Below the pieces are notes generated by a model that worked only from the letters and a program-made list of their open reading frames with translations, searched no databases and was not told the DNA's origin. A stretch of 64,000 nucleotides of DNA. It comes from Cellulomonas timonensis. GTDB taxonomy: Bacteria > Actinomycetota > Actinomycetes > Actinomycetales > Cellulomonadaceae. This document shows, in pieces, positions 7,981-26,186 of the stretch (position 1 is the stretch's first letter; every line of letters begins with the position of its first letter). The DNA lies in the NCBI RefSeq assembly GCF_900046455.1, contig NZ_FCOT01000010.1, positions 1 to 64,000 of the forward strand, written 5' to 3'. Both the position numbers and the translations under genes were made by a program.

Positions 7981-10900
7981 TCGGGCGCCGTCGCCGGGGC
8001 CGACAGCTCCAGCTGTCCGGACGCCCCCAGCCGAGCCGCGACGATGCCGCCGGTCCGCTCCCACGCCTCGGGCGCCACGACACCGGCGTGGTCGGCGTCG
8101 GGGCCGACGCGCTCCGCGTCGTCGCCGAGGAGCCCCTCCCACGCGGTCAGCCGCGGCTGCTCGCGCTCGGCCACGACCAGGACCGTCGGCACAGCCGTCG
8201 TCGGGGACTGCGAGGCCGCCATCAGCCGGGACGCCCAGGCGTGGCTCTCCACGATCGCGTCGAGCGTCGCCCTGCCGTCCAGGCCGAGCACGCCGCGTGA
8301 CGCCCGGATGGCCTCGCGCAGGTCGGGGTCGAGGCCGCCCTCCCCTGCGAGCTCCGCCAGGAACTCCTGCTGCTCGGCGCGCAGGGCCGCCCGGTCCTCG
8401 TCCTCGACCCCCTGCCGGGGCCCGCCGAGCGGCGCCGGGTCGAGGAGCACGAGCAGCTCGACGGCCTCGCCCTCGCGCTGGAGCTGTGCGGCGATGGCGT
8501 GGGCGATGTTCCCGCCGAACGAGTAGCCGAGCAGCCGGTACGGGCCTCGTGGCTGGAGGGCGCGCATCCGCTCGAGGTACTCCGCCGCGAGGCCGTCGAC
8601 GTCGGCGGCCGCGCTCATGGCGCCCGAGAGCGCCGGCGCCTGCAGCCCGATCACGCCGATCTCCGGCGGGAGCAGCCGCACCAGCGGGGCGAACTGCCAG
8701 GCGAAGCCCCCCGCCGGGTGCACGCAGAACACGGGCGCCTCGTCCGCTGGCTCGCGGAGGGCGAGCACGGGGGCGAGGCCGGCGTCCCGGGCCGGCTCCG
8801 CGAGCGCCGCGGCCAGCGCCCGCACTGTCGGGTTCGCCATGACGGTCCCGATGGCGACGCGGGCACCGATCTCCTCGCCGAGGTGGGCCACCACCCGCAT
8901 GGCCAGCAGCGAATGGCCGCCGAGGTCGAAGAAGCCGTCGTCGCGGCCCCCCACGTCGATGCCGAGCACCTCGGCGAACGCCGTGGCGACCACGCGCTCG
9001 ATCCGTCCGACGGGCGCGTCGCCCCCGCTGGTGGTCCGCGGCTCCGGGAGCGCGGCCCTGTCGATCTTGCCGTTGGCGGTGAGCGGAATGACCTGCGCCA
9101 CCGCGAACAGGCTCGGCACGGAGAACGCGGGCAAGGTGGCGGCGAGCTCGGCCCGGACGTTCGCGAGCAGCGCCTCGTCCTGCGGGGCCACGTCCTGCGG
9201 GGCCACGTCCTGCGGGGCGGCGGCACGCGGCACGACGTGGAGGCAGAGGGCCTCGGCGCCGGACGCGCTGCGCCGCACCGAGGCGGCGGCCTGCGCCACG
9301 CCCGGATGCGCCTCCGCGGCCGCCTCCACCTCCGCGAGCTCGATCCGGTGGCCGCGCACCTTCACTTGGTCGTCCCCGCGCCCCCGGTACTCGATGCCGC
9401 CGTCATGCCGCCGGTGCACGAGGTCGCCCGTCCGGTAGAGCCGTTCGCCCGGAGCCCCGAACGGGTCGGCGACGAAGCGGGACGCCGTCAACGCCGTCTG
9501 CCCGAGGTAGCCGCGCGCGAGGCCGTCCCCGCCGAGGTAGACCTCGCCCGTCCCGCCGGGCGGCACCTCGCGCAGCGCGGAGTCGAGCACGTGGGCGCGG
9601 GCGTCGAGGATCGGCCGCCCGAGGCATGGGCTCTCACTCGAGGCGAGGTCGACGCCGAGCGCGTTGATCGTGAACTCCGTCGGCCCGTAGAGGTCGTAGG
9701 CGACGAGGTCGTCCCGCCCGCGCGGCCGCGTCCACAACTCGGGGGGGCCCGCCCCCCCGCCGAGGAGGAAGAGCGCGGGCGGACGCCTGTCGAGGAGCCC
9801 GGCGCGGATCAGCTCCCTGCCATAAGACGGCGTGACGTTGACGACGTCGATGCCCACGCGCGCGTACCGCTCGACAAGGGCCGGCACGTCGAGGCGGCCC
9901 TCCTCGTCGATGACGTGGACCTCATGCCCGTCGAGCAGCCAGAACAGCTCCTCCCAGGACATGTCGAAGGAGAACGAGACCGTGTGGGCGACGCGCAGCG
10001 GGGTGCGGCCCGCCCGGTGGATCGCCGGGCGGAAGATCGCCTCCAGGTGGTTGTCGTACATCGTGACGAGCCCGCGATGCGGCACCGCGACCCCCTTGGG
10101 CTCCCCCGTCGAGCCCGAGGTGAAGATCGTGTACGCGAGCTGGTCCGGCCGGACGGCGGGCGGGGTGAACGGCGTCCCGGCCCCGCGGACCGCCGTCACG
10201 TCCAGGGTTGGGACGCCCTCGACCCCCGCCCCGCCCGGCGCCGTCAGCACGAGCTCGGCGCCCGCGAGGCGTGCCAGGCGGCTGAGCCGCTCGACGGGGT
10301 GCGCCAGGTCGAGGGGCAGGTAGGCGCGCCCGGCGCGCAGCACCGCGAAGATCGCGACCACATGCTCGACGGTGCGGGGCAGCGCCAGCGCCACGACGGC
10401 CTCGGGCCCCGAGGTGCTCTCGACCACGCGCGCGGCGAGATCGTCCACGCGGCGCTGGACGTCCTCGAAGGTCCAGGCGGCGTCGGCCCCGGAGAGGTCG
10501 CGGCCCACCAGCGCGGTGCGAGACGGCGTGCGCTCCGCGGCGCGGGCGAGCAGGTGGGCGACGGTGCGCGTCCCGCCGGCGTCATGCCGGCCGCCCGGGC
10601 CGACGCGCGTCGCCTCCGCGTTGACCCGCCCGACGGCCGCCTGCTCGGCGGGGACGGCCGCGCGCAGCCGGGCCACCGGCTGGTCGGCCTGAGCGACGAG
10701 GGCGGACAGGGCCGCCACGTAGCGGGCCAGGTAGCGCTCGGCGCGCTCGGAGTCGATCACATCCGGCCGATGCGCGAGGGCCAGCTCGAGCCGCTCACCC
10801 GGGTTCACCGTCATCGCCAGGCTGTAGTGCGTGCCATCGTAGGCCTCCGCCTCCACGATGCGGTGGCGGGCGAACGTCGCCGACTGCGCCTGCTCGTCGA

Positions 10901-13900
10901 GCGGGAGGTTGCGGAAGACGTACAGGGTGTCGAACAGCACCGACCTGCCGGCCGCGCGCTGCACGTGGCCGAGGCCGACGTGGTGGGCGGGCATCGTCTC
11001 AGCCTGGGCCGCCATATGCGCGCGCAACTGCTCCAGCACCGTCTGCCCCGGGCGGACGCGCACCCGCACCGGGATGGTGTTCATGAGCAGCCCGACCATC
11101 CGGTCGACCCCCTCGAGCTCTGCGGGACGGCCGGAGACCGTGGTGCCGAACACCACGTCGTCCTGCCCGCAGATGCCCCGCAGCACGAGTGCCCACGCGT
11201 AGGAGAGCACCGTCGAGAGAGTCACCGAGGCCCGCCGCGCGAGCCCCGTGAGCGCCGCCGTGAGCGCGTCGTCGAGCAGTCGCGTCGCGGACTCGGAGAG
11301 CACGGGCGGGGCGCCCACCGCGCGCGGCTCGACGAGCGTGGGGCCCGGCAGGCCCGCGAGCGCCTCCCGCCACAGCGCGATGCCGGACTCCTGGTCCTGC
11401 CGCGCGACCCAGGACAGGTACTCCCCGTAGTCCGCCGCCGGGGCGAGGCCCGCGTCGGAGACCGGGCCGGGCGCGCGCAGCGCCTGGTCGTAGAGCTCGA
11501 ACAAGTCCTCGAGCAGGATCGTCTGCGACCAGCCGTCCGTGAGGATGTGGTGGTGCACGATGCTCACAAGCCAGTGCTCGGGGGCGAGGCGGGCCGCCAC
11601 CAGGCGGATCAGCGGCGGCGCCGCCAGGTCGAAGCCCACCTCCACCTGGCGCTCGGTGAGCAGGGCGAGCGCCGCCTCCTGCTCCGCCGGCGCCAGCGCG
11701 ACGAGGTCGAGCCGCTCGAACGGCATCGCCGCCGCCGGGGCGACGAAGGACAGCGGCGCCGCCAACCCCTCGGACACGAACCCGGCGCGCAGGCTGGGGT
11801 GCCGCCGCAGCAGTGCGTCCCCCGCGCGCCGCAGCGCGTCCACGTCCACCTCGGTGCGGAGCGTGAGCTTGTGCTGCACCACGTACACGTCGAGGTCGTC
11901 GCCGCCGAGCTGCGTGTGGACGTAGAGGCCCTCCTGCAGCGGGCCGAGGCTGAGCACGGCCTCCCGATGGGGGGCCAGCCGGTCCAGCACCTGGCGGGTG
12001 GCCGCATCCTGCTCGATCCCGGCCTGCGTCCCGGCATGGCCGCGTGCGCGCCGCAGGGAGTCCCCGGCCTGCGGGGAGGCGACATGGGCGATCGCCGCAG
12101 CGGTCCGCGCCTCGAAGACCGTCCCGAGCCCGATGTCGATCCCCGACCGCCGCGCCAACGCGACCAGCCGGATCGCGGAGATGCTGTCGAGGCCCGCCGC
12201 GAACAGATCGGCGTCCACGTCGACCTCGGAGCCGATCACGGTGCGGGCGATCTCGGCGATCCGTGCGGCTGCCGGCTCCATGCCTCGCGTGAGCTGAGTC
12301 TGCGGGGAGAGCGCGGCCCGTGTGCGCGCCCCCCGCACAAGGTCGAGCGCCGCGCGCCTGTCGAGCTTGCCGTTCGCGGTGACGGGCAGGGACTCGACGA
12401 CGAGGATGACGGCGGGCCGCTGCGGGTCGGGCAGGACGTCGGCGAGCCCAGCCGCGAGGGCGGCGGGCGAGGCGCTGGCCCCCGGCGCGAGGCGCACGAG
12501 GGCGACGAGCGCGGGACCGGCCTCCTCGTCGAGGAGGACGGCCGCGTGCGACACCTCGGACAGCGACTCGAGCGCGGAGCGCGTCTCGTCCGGCTCGACG
12601 CGCATCCCGCGGATCTTCACCTGGTCGTCGCGGCGGCCGCGGTGCACGAGACCCTCGGGCGCGATCTCGACGAGGTCCCCCGTCCGGTACAGCCGGGCGC
12701 CTGACCCGAGGGGGTCGGCGACGAAGCGCTCCGCCGTCATCGCGCCCCGCCCCGCGTAGCCGAGGGCGAGCTGCTCGCCCGCGAGGTAGAGCTCGCCGAC
12801 GCCGCCGAGCCCGACCGGGCGCAACGCCGTGTCGAGCACCCGCAGGGCGGTGCCCGGCGCCGCTGCGCCGATGGGCGACGAGGCGCCGGTGGCCTCGTGC
12901 GCGCTGTCGCCCGCGGTCACGTCGATCGCTGCCTCGGCGGGCCCGTACAGGTTGTGCACCGGCGCGCCCGCGGCATGGGCGGCCGCGGCGGCGAGCGCCG
13001 ACGGGAGCTGCTCCCCGCTGCACACGACCCGTCGGACGCTCCCCCACGCGGGCTCGGGGACCAGGTCGAGGTACGCCGCGAGCATCGACGGCACGAAGTG
13101 CACGGTGGTCACGCCCTCGCGGGCGATCAGCGCGTCGAGCGCCTCGGGGTCGCCGTGCGCGCCGGGCGGCGCGAGCACCAGCCGGGCGCCCGTCACCAGC
13201 GGCAGCACGAGCTCCCACACCGAGACGTCGAAGCCCACGGGCGTCTTGTGCAGGATCACGTCGTCGTCGCCGATCCCGTAGCGCTCGCACATCCAGGCCA
13301 GGCGCACCGCGAGGCCGCTTCGGGTGTTCACGCAGCCCTTGGGGCGGCCCGTGGTCCCCGACGTGAACACGACGTAGGCGGGCGCCGCGCCCACGGTCGA
13401 GGGGCGCCCGGGCGCGGCGGGGTCGGTGGCCCGGTGGCGGATGATCGGCGCGTCCTCGACGTCGGAGCCGCCTTCGGGGCCGCCGTCGAACCCCAGCGCT
13501 GAGGCGGCCTCACCGGCGCCCGGCGCGACGATCAGCGTGGTGGCCTGGGCCTGCTCCACGAGCTCCCGCAGGCGCGCGGGCGGCAGGGATGGGTCGAGGG
13601 CGAGGAAGGCCCGCCCGGAGCGCAGCGCCGCGAGGACGCTCACCACGAGGGTCGCCGAGCGGGGCGCCAGGACGCCGATCGTGCCGCCGTGCGCGCCGAG
13701 CCCCGCCGCGACGACTGACGCGGCCTCGTGCAGCTCGGCCGTGGTGATCCGCGACGTGCCATCCACGACGGCCACCTCGTGGGCGTGCTGGGCGAGGACG
13801 TCGTCGAGGAGGGCCTCGAGATCGGCCTCCGGCGCGGGCCCGCCCTCGAGCATCGCGGGCGCCGGGGCCCCGCTGTCGAAGGCGATCTGCGCGACCCGGG

Positions 13901-15199
13901 CCCACGGGTCGTCGAGCACAGCGTCCAGCGCGCACCGCAACGCCGCCTCCACCCCGTCGGCCCCACCGGGGACGTCAGACCGCACGTTCAGCTCGAGCCG
14001 CAGCTCGGCGCCGATCTCGGCGAGGAGGGCCAGCGGGTAGTGCACGGCGTCACGCGCCCAGGTTCCGGCCACGGCCACCGAGCCGTCGGCGCTGCGCCAG
14101 CCGCCCACGTCGCCCGGGTAGTTCTCCACCACGAGCAGCGTGTCGAAGAGCGTGCCGAGCCCGACACGCGCCTGGACGGCCCCGAGGTCCGCGGCGTGCG
14201 CGTCGGCGACGACGCCGTGCAGCCGGTGGGCGGCGCGCACCACGTCGCCGAGGCGGTGACCCGGGCGGGCGTGGACCCGGAACGGGAGGGTGTTGCCGAG
14301 CAGCCCGACGATGCGGTCGCTGCCCGGCACGTCGGCGCCGCGCCCCGAGACGGCGAGCCCGAACACGACGTCCGCGTCGTCGACGATCCGGCCGAGCACG
14401 AGCCCCCACACCGCCGAGAGCACAGCCGCGGGGGTGGCGCCGAGCTCGCGCGCCCGGCTCCGCAGATCGCCGGCGCGCGGGACCAGGACGGTCCGTCGTG
14501 CCGCCGCTCCCCCGGCCGGGGACGCCGCCGTGGCCACAAGGGTCGGGGCGCCGAGCCCGTCGAGCGTGCTGGCCACGGCCTCCGTCGCCCGCTGGCCGTG
14601 CGACGGGTCGTCCTGCGGCAGCACGGCGTCGAGGTGGTCGACGAATCCCGCCTCACGCGGCTCGGGCCGGCCCCCGGTGGCCCGGACGAGGATCTCCTCG
14701 AGCAGCAATGGCACGGACCACCCGTCGAGCACGAGATGGTGCGCCGTCAGCAGGAGCACCGCGCGCCCCGTCCCGACGCGCGCCCACCGGGCCCGCAGCA
14801 GCGGCGGGCGCCGGGGGTCGAAGCCCCGCTCCCACTCCGCGTCCGCGACAGCCGCCACCGCCGGATGCGTGAGCGCCTCGCCCGGCCCGGCGCCGGCGGC
14901 CGTGACAGCGTCGACCACCTCCCACTCGGGCTCCAGCCCGTCCGCGACGAACTGCACGGGCGCGGAGTCGCCCTCGGCGAAGAACCCGGCACGGAGGTTC
15001 TCGTGGGCGTCCAGCACCTCGGCCAGCGCCGACCGCACAGCCCCGGCCTCCATGTCGCCCTCGAGCTCGACGGCGAACTGCAGCAGGTACGTCGGCCGCT
15101 CGCCCGCGTCCCGCTCCCAGAGCGAGTGGAACAGCAGGCCCCTCTGCAGCGGGGTGAGCGGCCAGACGTCGGTGACGGAGGGCATCGGCGCGGTGGTGC

Positions 15200-15203
<4 letters not shown>
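7977..15203 (-). CDS. Siderophore NRPS, modules 4-5 and release: C-A(Ser)-PCP-C-A(hydroxy-Orn)-PCP-TE
   Basis: Two-module peptide synthetase of 2408 residues. Order: C (HHLVLDGWS near 155), A ([11 protein letters not shown] near 615), PCP (GLDSISAI near 1003), C (HHILTDGWS near 1218), A ([11 protein letters not shown] near 1695), PCP (GGHSLLAM near 2095) and thioesterase (GYSFGG near 2226). Threading on GrsA gives pocket code DVWHVSLIDK for the first A domain, an EntF-like serine code. The second gives DMENLGLINK, the code known for ornithine/N5-hydroxyornithine in coelichelin synthetase. The thioesterase marks this as the terminal protein. Its ATG overlaps the stop of the upstream NRPS gene (ATGA), supporting the order. 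A 15-bp tandem repeat encodes QDVAP repeats in the linker before the last carrier domain. Confidence 0.95.
9181..9219. repeat. 15-bp tandem repeat inside the NRPS gene
   Basis: The unit TGCGGGGCCACGTCC occurs twice in tandem and begins a third time, giving [15 protein letters not shown] in the minus-strand protein. It sits in the flexible stretch of the last adenylation subdomain ahead of the carrier domain. Being 15 bp it keeps the frame, so copy number could vary between strains with little effect. Confidence 0.8.
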
Positions 15204-20227
<5,024 letters not shown>

Positions 20228-23200
20228 GACCCGGACCCGTCCTGCGGGGTCCGCGGCGGCTCCGGGCCCACGAGGACGCCGGCGCCGGGTGGGGCGGGCA
20301 GCGCGAGAGGTGTGGCGTCGAGCCCGTCCGCAAGCCGCGAGAGCACAGCGCCGAGCCCTTCCGCGAGCTGCTCCGCGCGCTCGGCCGGAACCCGCGCCTC
20401 GTCAAAGTCGAGCTCGACCCGCAGCCCCTCGCCCGGGAGTGCCGTGACGCCGACGGCGTAGTGCGTCGACCCGGCCGCGGCCATGCCCGCGACCTGGAGC
20501 CCGCCGGGCGCCGAGGTCCCCGGGGGGTAGTTCTCGACGACGACGAGGGTGTCGAAGAGCGTCCCGACGCCGGCCGTCGCCTCGATGTCCGCGAGTGGCA
20601 GGCACTCGTGGTCCTGCAGGTCCGCGCGCTCGCGCTGCAGCGCGCGGAGCTGTTCGCCGAACGGGCGCCCCGGCCGCATCCGGAACCGGGCCGGGACTGT
20701 CGTGGACAGCAGCCCCACGACCCCGTCGACGCCCTCGACGGCCGCGCTGCGCCCGGCAGTCGTCACCCCGACCACCACGTCGGCGCTGCCGAGCGCCCCC
20801 GCCACGATGTGCGCCCACGCGCCTGTCAGGACGGTGCTGACGGTGAGGCCGGCCGCGCGGGCCGTTCCGAGGAGCCGGTTCGCGGCGTCAGGGGCGAGCG
20901 GCACGGCGACGGTGCGCGTGCGCACCGTCGCACCGGACGCTGGCGCGAGGATCGACGCACGGGACAACCCGCAGAGGTGCGCACCCCACGCCTCGCGCGA
21001 CGCGTCGACGCCCTGCTCGACCTGGGCGAGGACGGCCCGGCGCCACGCGGGCCAGCCGTCGGCGACCCGGCCGCCCGCCGCGGCCTCGATGACCCGGTCG
21101 ACGAGGATCGGCGTGGACCAGCCGTCGAGCAGGAGGTGGTGGGCGGCGAGCACGAGCGTCGCCGACGCGGCCCCCGCCCGCACGATGTGCGCGCGCAGCA
21201 GCGGCGGGCGCCCGACGTCTGTGCGCCGGGCGGGCTCCGCCGCCACGAGCGCCTGGACGTCGGCGCCGTGCTCATGCACGGTGACCTCGGCGGACGCCCG
21301 GCGCGGCACAAGCTGGACGGGCCGATCGGCGACGTCGACGACGAAGGCCGCGCCGAGCTGCGGATGCGCGCTGACCACGGCGCCCACCGCCGCCGCGAGC
21401 GCGCGCACCTCGATTGGCGCCTCGCGGCCGTCGCCGTGCGGCGTGGACACCAGGTCGACGGTGGTCGTCGTCGTGTACACGTCGTCCTCGCCGTCGCGCA
21501 ACGCGTGGAAGAGCAGCCCCTCCTGCAGGGGCGTGAGCGGGGCGATGTCGCGCAAGGGCCCATGCTCGCGCTCGATCGCGCGGATCTGCGCGGCGTCGAG
21601 CCCGGGCAGCGCGGCCTCGGCCGGGATGAGGGTGGCCGGGGCGTCGGCGTCCGCGCGGCCCGCGAGCATCACCAAGCCGGCGAGGGCACGGTCCCAGGCC
21701 GCCAGGAGGGCGTCGGCCTCCGCGGCGAGCCCCGGGGCGATCGTCCACTCGACCTCGAGGCCGGCGTCCCCGGGCAGCACGAAGACGGCGACCTCGAGCG
21801 CGTGCCCGATGCCCAGGCCCTCCGGCAGGTGCACCTCGAAGGGCCGCTCGCCGCGTAGCGCCACCGAGGCGCCCGCGCGCGTGTCGCCGCCGAAGCGGCC
21901 GAGGTAGTTGAGCAACACGCCGGGGCGGGCCGGCTCGGCGGCCAGGCCGGCGCTGTAGCCGTCGCCGGGCGCCTCCGCCCGGGCCTGCCGGGCCGCGCGG
22001 ACGGCCTCCGCGAGGGCGTCCGGGTCCTCAGCCAGCGGCGCCTGGGCCGCCGCGGGGAACTCGATCGAGACCGGGAACTCGGTGGTGAACCACCCGATGC
22101 CCTCGGACGGGTCCTCGCCGTCGTGCAGCGGGTCGCGGCCGTGCGTCTCCCAGTCGACGAGCAGCCGGCCCTCGGCCGCCACACCCCGCCACTCGCGGAG
22201 CGCGGCGGCGAGCGCTCCCGCGAGGACGGCGTCGGGGCGGGCGTCGAGCAGGCTCGGCAGCCGGGTGAGCACGGCCTCGGCGACGTCCGCGGGAGCGGCG
22301 CGCACGATCCGCAGCGCCGACTGCGCCGCGAAGGCAGGCTCCGAGACGGGGAGGACCGAGCATGGCCGCTCCGCGAGCGCGCGCCAATGCGCCTCATGCG
22401 CGGGCGCGGCCTGCTGCGCCTCGAGGGCGAGGGCGCGTTCGCGCCAGGCCGCGTCCTCGCCTGGGGGGAGGTCCCCGCGGCCGAGCAGGACGCCGAGCTC
22501 GCGGATGATCGTGCGCCACGAGACGCCATCCACCACGAGGTGGTGGGCGGCCACGACGACGGCGTCGTCGCGGGCGATGAGCCCGACGGCGAGGACCCGG
22601 CCCGACGACGGGTCGAGCACACCGACCAGGCGGCGGCGCGGCGCCTCCGCTCCGGCCATGCCGTCGGCGGTGGACTCGTCTGCCAGGACCTCGATCGGCT
22701 GGCGCGCGTCGGGCGCGGGAATCTCCAGCGTCCACCCCTGCGCCGCATCGGCCGCGCCGTCGCTGGCGACGAGGTGCAGCACGGGATGCCGCCGGGCGAG
22801 GGCGTCGACGGCCGATCGCAGCGCCGCCAGATCGACTCCCGGCGCGCTGAGCACGATGCTCTGCGCGTACCCGCGCACCGCGTCGAGCCCGGGGGCGAGC
22901 CGCTCCAGCGCGCGGACCACGGGAGTGAGGGGCGCCGAGCCCCACGCGGCGTGCCGGGCGCGGGCCTGCGCTGTCCCGGCGAGCGGGCGGAGCAGGCCCG
23001 CCAGCCCGCGTGCGGTGCGCGCCGCGAAGAGGTCGCGCGGGCGTGCGACCCAGCCGGCCTTGCGCAGCGCCGACACGATGGCGATCGCGGAGATGCTGTC
23101 GCCGCCGAGGGACACGACGTCGACGTCCACGGGCACGTCCGCGAGGCCCAGCACCTCCCCGATGGCCGCGCACACCAGGCGCTCGGCGGCCGTCTCGGGC

Positions 23201-26186
23201 GCCGCGCCGCCCGTGGCGACGTGGCCGGGCTCCGGGAGCGCGGCGGCGTCGAGCTTGCCGTGGGCGGTGAGCGGGAGCCGGTCCACGACGCCGACGGCAT
23301 GCGGGACCAGGTGGTCGGGCGCCACCTCGCGCAGCCGCCCGAGCAGGTTGGCGGGGTCGAGTTCCGCGCCAGCGGCGGGGACCACGTACGCGAGCAGCCG
23401 CGTCGAGCCACCCGTGCCGCGGACGAGGGCGACCGCCTGCCCCACGCCGTCGAGCGACGCCACCGCGTCGCTCACCTCGCCGAGCTCGACGCGGTGCCCG
23501 CGGATCTTCACCTGGTCGTCATCACGCCCGAGTGAGGACAGGGCGCCGTCCGGCTCGACGCGGACGATGTCGCCCGTCCGGTAGAGGCGCCGCCCGCCGC
23601 CGCGGGGGTCGGCGATGAAGCGCGCGGCGGTGAGTCCGGATCGGCCCTGGTAGCCGCGGGCGAGGTGCGGCCCGCCGAGGCACAGCTCCCCCGCGACGCC
23701 GACGGGCACGGGCTGAAGGGCCCCGTCGAGCACGATCGCGTCGCTGCCCGCGAGCGCGCGGCCGATCCGGGGACGCTCGCCCACCACCGGCGCGCCGAGG
23801 GCGTCGACTGTCGCCTCGGTGGGGCCGTAGAAGTTGTGGCAGGCCATGCGCGACGCCGACAGCCGGCGCCACAGGTCCTGCGGGGCGGCCTCGCCGCCGA
23901 TGAGGAACAACTCCGGGGTGTGCGCCGTCTCGAGCAGCCCGGCGTCGACGAGTGCCGAGGCGAAGGACGGTGTCACGTCCAGGGTGTCGATCCTGGCGTC
24001 GTCGATCGCCTCGACGATCGCGCGGGCGTCGCGCCGGTCCTCCTCGTCGAAGACGACGAGCTCATGGCCGAGCAGCAGCCACAGGAGCTGCTCCCATGAC
24101 GAGTCAAAGGAGAAGGACGCCGTGTGAGCCGCCCGCAGCCGCCGACCTGCCCGCGCGGCGGTGGGGCCGAACAGCGTCGCCGCGTGGTGCGCGAGGAAGT
24201 AGGCGAGGGAGCCGCGGCTGACGCCGACGCCCTTCGGGCGGCCCGTCGACCCGGACGTGTAGACGACGTAGGCGAGCGTCGCCGGGTCGTGGACGGGGCC
24301 GGGGCCATCGGCAGGGTCGGCGTCGCCGGTGACGACGGAGGCCTCGCCGCCGGGGGCGCTGCCGTCCTCGTCGAGGACGAGCGCCCGTGGGTGCGACGCG
24401 GCCGCCGACCCGGCAGTTGTCACCACGACCACCGGCGCGGAGTCCCCCAGCAGGAAGGCGATGCGCTCGGCCGGGTAGCCCAGGTCCACAGGGGTGAGCG
24501 CGGCGCCCGCCTCCAGCACGGCGAGGAGCGCGACCACCAGGTCGACGCCCCGCGGCAGCGCCACGGCCACGACCCGCTCCGGCCCGGCGCCGTGGGCGAC
24601 GAGCTGTGCCGCGAGGGCGCGGACCCGTCCGTGCAGGGCGCCGAACGTGATCGCGTCGACCCCCGAGCGCACAGCGATCGCCCCCGGATCGGCCGCCGCC
24701 GCCCGTGCGAGCGCCTGGGACACGTCCAGGACGTGGAGGCCGCCCTCGGGCGCGGGCTCGGAGCCGTCCGCGCCGCGCTCGCCCCGGGGCAGGGCGGGCA
24801 CGCGCCCCACCGGGCGGTCGGGATCGGCCAGGAGCCGCTCGAGGAAGCCCCCGTAGCGCGCGGCGACCCGCTCCAGCTCGGCCGGGGTGTAGGCGTCCGG
24901 GTTCGCGTCGAGGCGCAGCGCGATGCCACACTCCCCTGCGACGACAGACAGGTCGAGGTCGTCCACCGGCCCCGCCGCCTCGGTGCGCAGCTCGCCGCGG
25001 GCCTCGCCGAAGTCGAGCGTGGGCGTGTACGGCTTGAGGTTGACCCCCGGCCCGCGCAGCAGCGAGGGGATCCCCTGCTGGGCGACGATCTCCTCGCCGC
25101 GCAGCGCCTGGGAGCGGCGCAGCACCGCGAGGCCCTCGGCCACGCGACGCGCGAGCCCGGCCAGCGACTCCGCGGGGTCGACGCGCACGGGCAGCGGCAA
25201 CACGGTGACCGACATCGACGGGGTGCGCGCCGCCTCCCGCGTCGTGCGAGCAGCGAACGGGACGCCGAGCACGAGGGCGGCGGAGCCGGAGGCCCTGGCC
25301 GCGAACGCCGCGAAGGCAGCCGTGTGCACGTCGGCCCACGTGATCCGCCGGTCCCTCGCGGTCAGGCGCAGGACGGCTTCGCCGACCTCCTCGGGCAGCA
25401 CGAGGGGGACTCCGATCGCGCGGCGCACCGCGGGGGCCCGCCGCCCGGACACGGTCGGGACGGCGCCGTCGGCGGCAAGCGCCGAGGTCAGGGCGGAGTC
25501 GAGCAGGTCGGTGATCGCGGAGCCGTCGCAGGCCGCGCGCCCCGCCGCCTCCGCCTCGACCAGCCGCTCGAGCGAGCCGAAGCCCTGACCCGGGCCATCG
25601 GCGCCCACCAACGCCCGATAACGCTCCGCGACCCGCTGCGCGATGAGCGAGATCGCATAGCCGTCGACGGCGACGTGGTGGTAGCGCTGTAGCCACAGCA
25701 CCCGCTCCGGCCCCGTGCGGATGATCACCTGCCCCACGGGCTCCGCGGCGTCCAGGCCTCCCGCGCCGCGGGCCAGCTCGGCGTCGACAAGAGCCTGCGC
25801 GGCCCCCGACGGATCGGCCTCGCCCGAGACGTCGTGCGTCCGCACCGTGGCCTCGGCACGGACGGCCACCCGGAACGGCTCCCCGGTCTCCGGGTCGCGC
25901 TCGACGCGGAACCCGAGGGCCTCGGCCTCCCGGACGACCTCCGTGACGGCCTGCGCGAGGAGCGCCGTCGACACGCGGCCGGTGAGCTCGACGCAGTCCG
26001 CGACGACGAAGACGTCGGAGTCCGGGTCGAGGGCCTGCGCGTCGACGATGCTGCGCTGGGCGGCGCTGAGCGGCAGGCGGGAGACGGCCGTGGCGACTGC
26101 CAGGTCCTCGGGTTCGGTGCGTGTGGGTGACACGGGTGATGGGCCCTTCACGGAGTCGGTGGATCGGTGCGGGCGGGACGGCGACG

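Noticed and set aside
8499-12704. A 1401-codon plus-strand open frame opposite the NRPS gene, and similar long frames opposite other genes
   Set aside because: In DNA of this GC content stops are rare in shadow frames. The translation is Arg/Gly/Ala-rich with no domain, while the minus strand encodes clear C, A, PCP and TE motifs.
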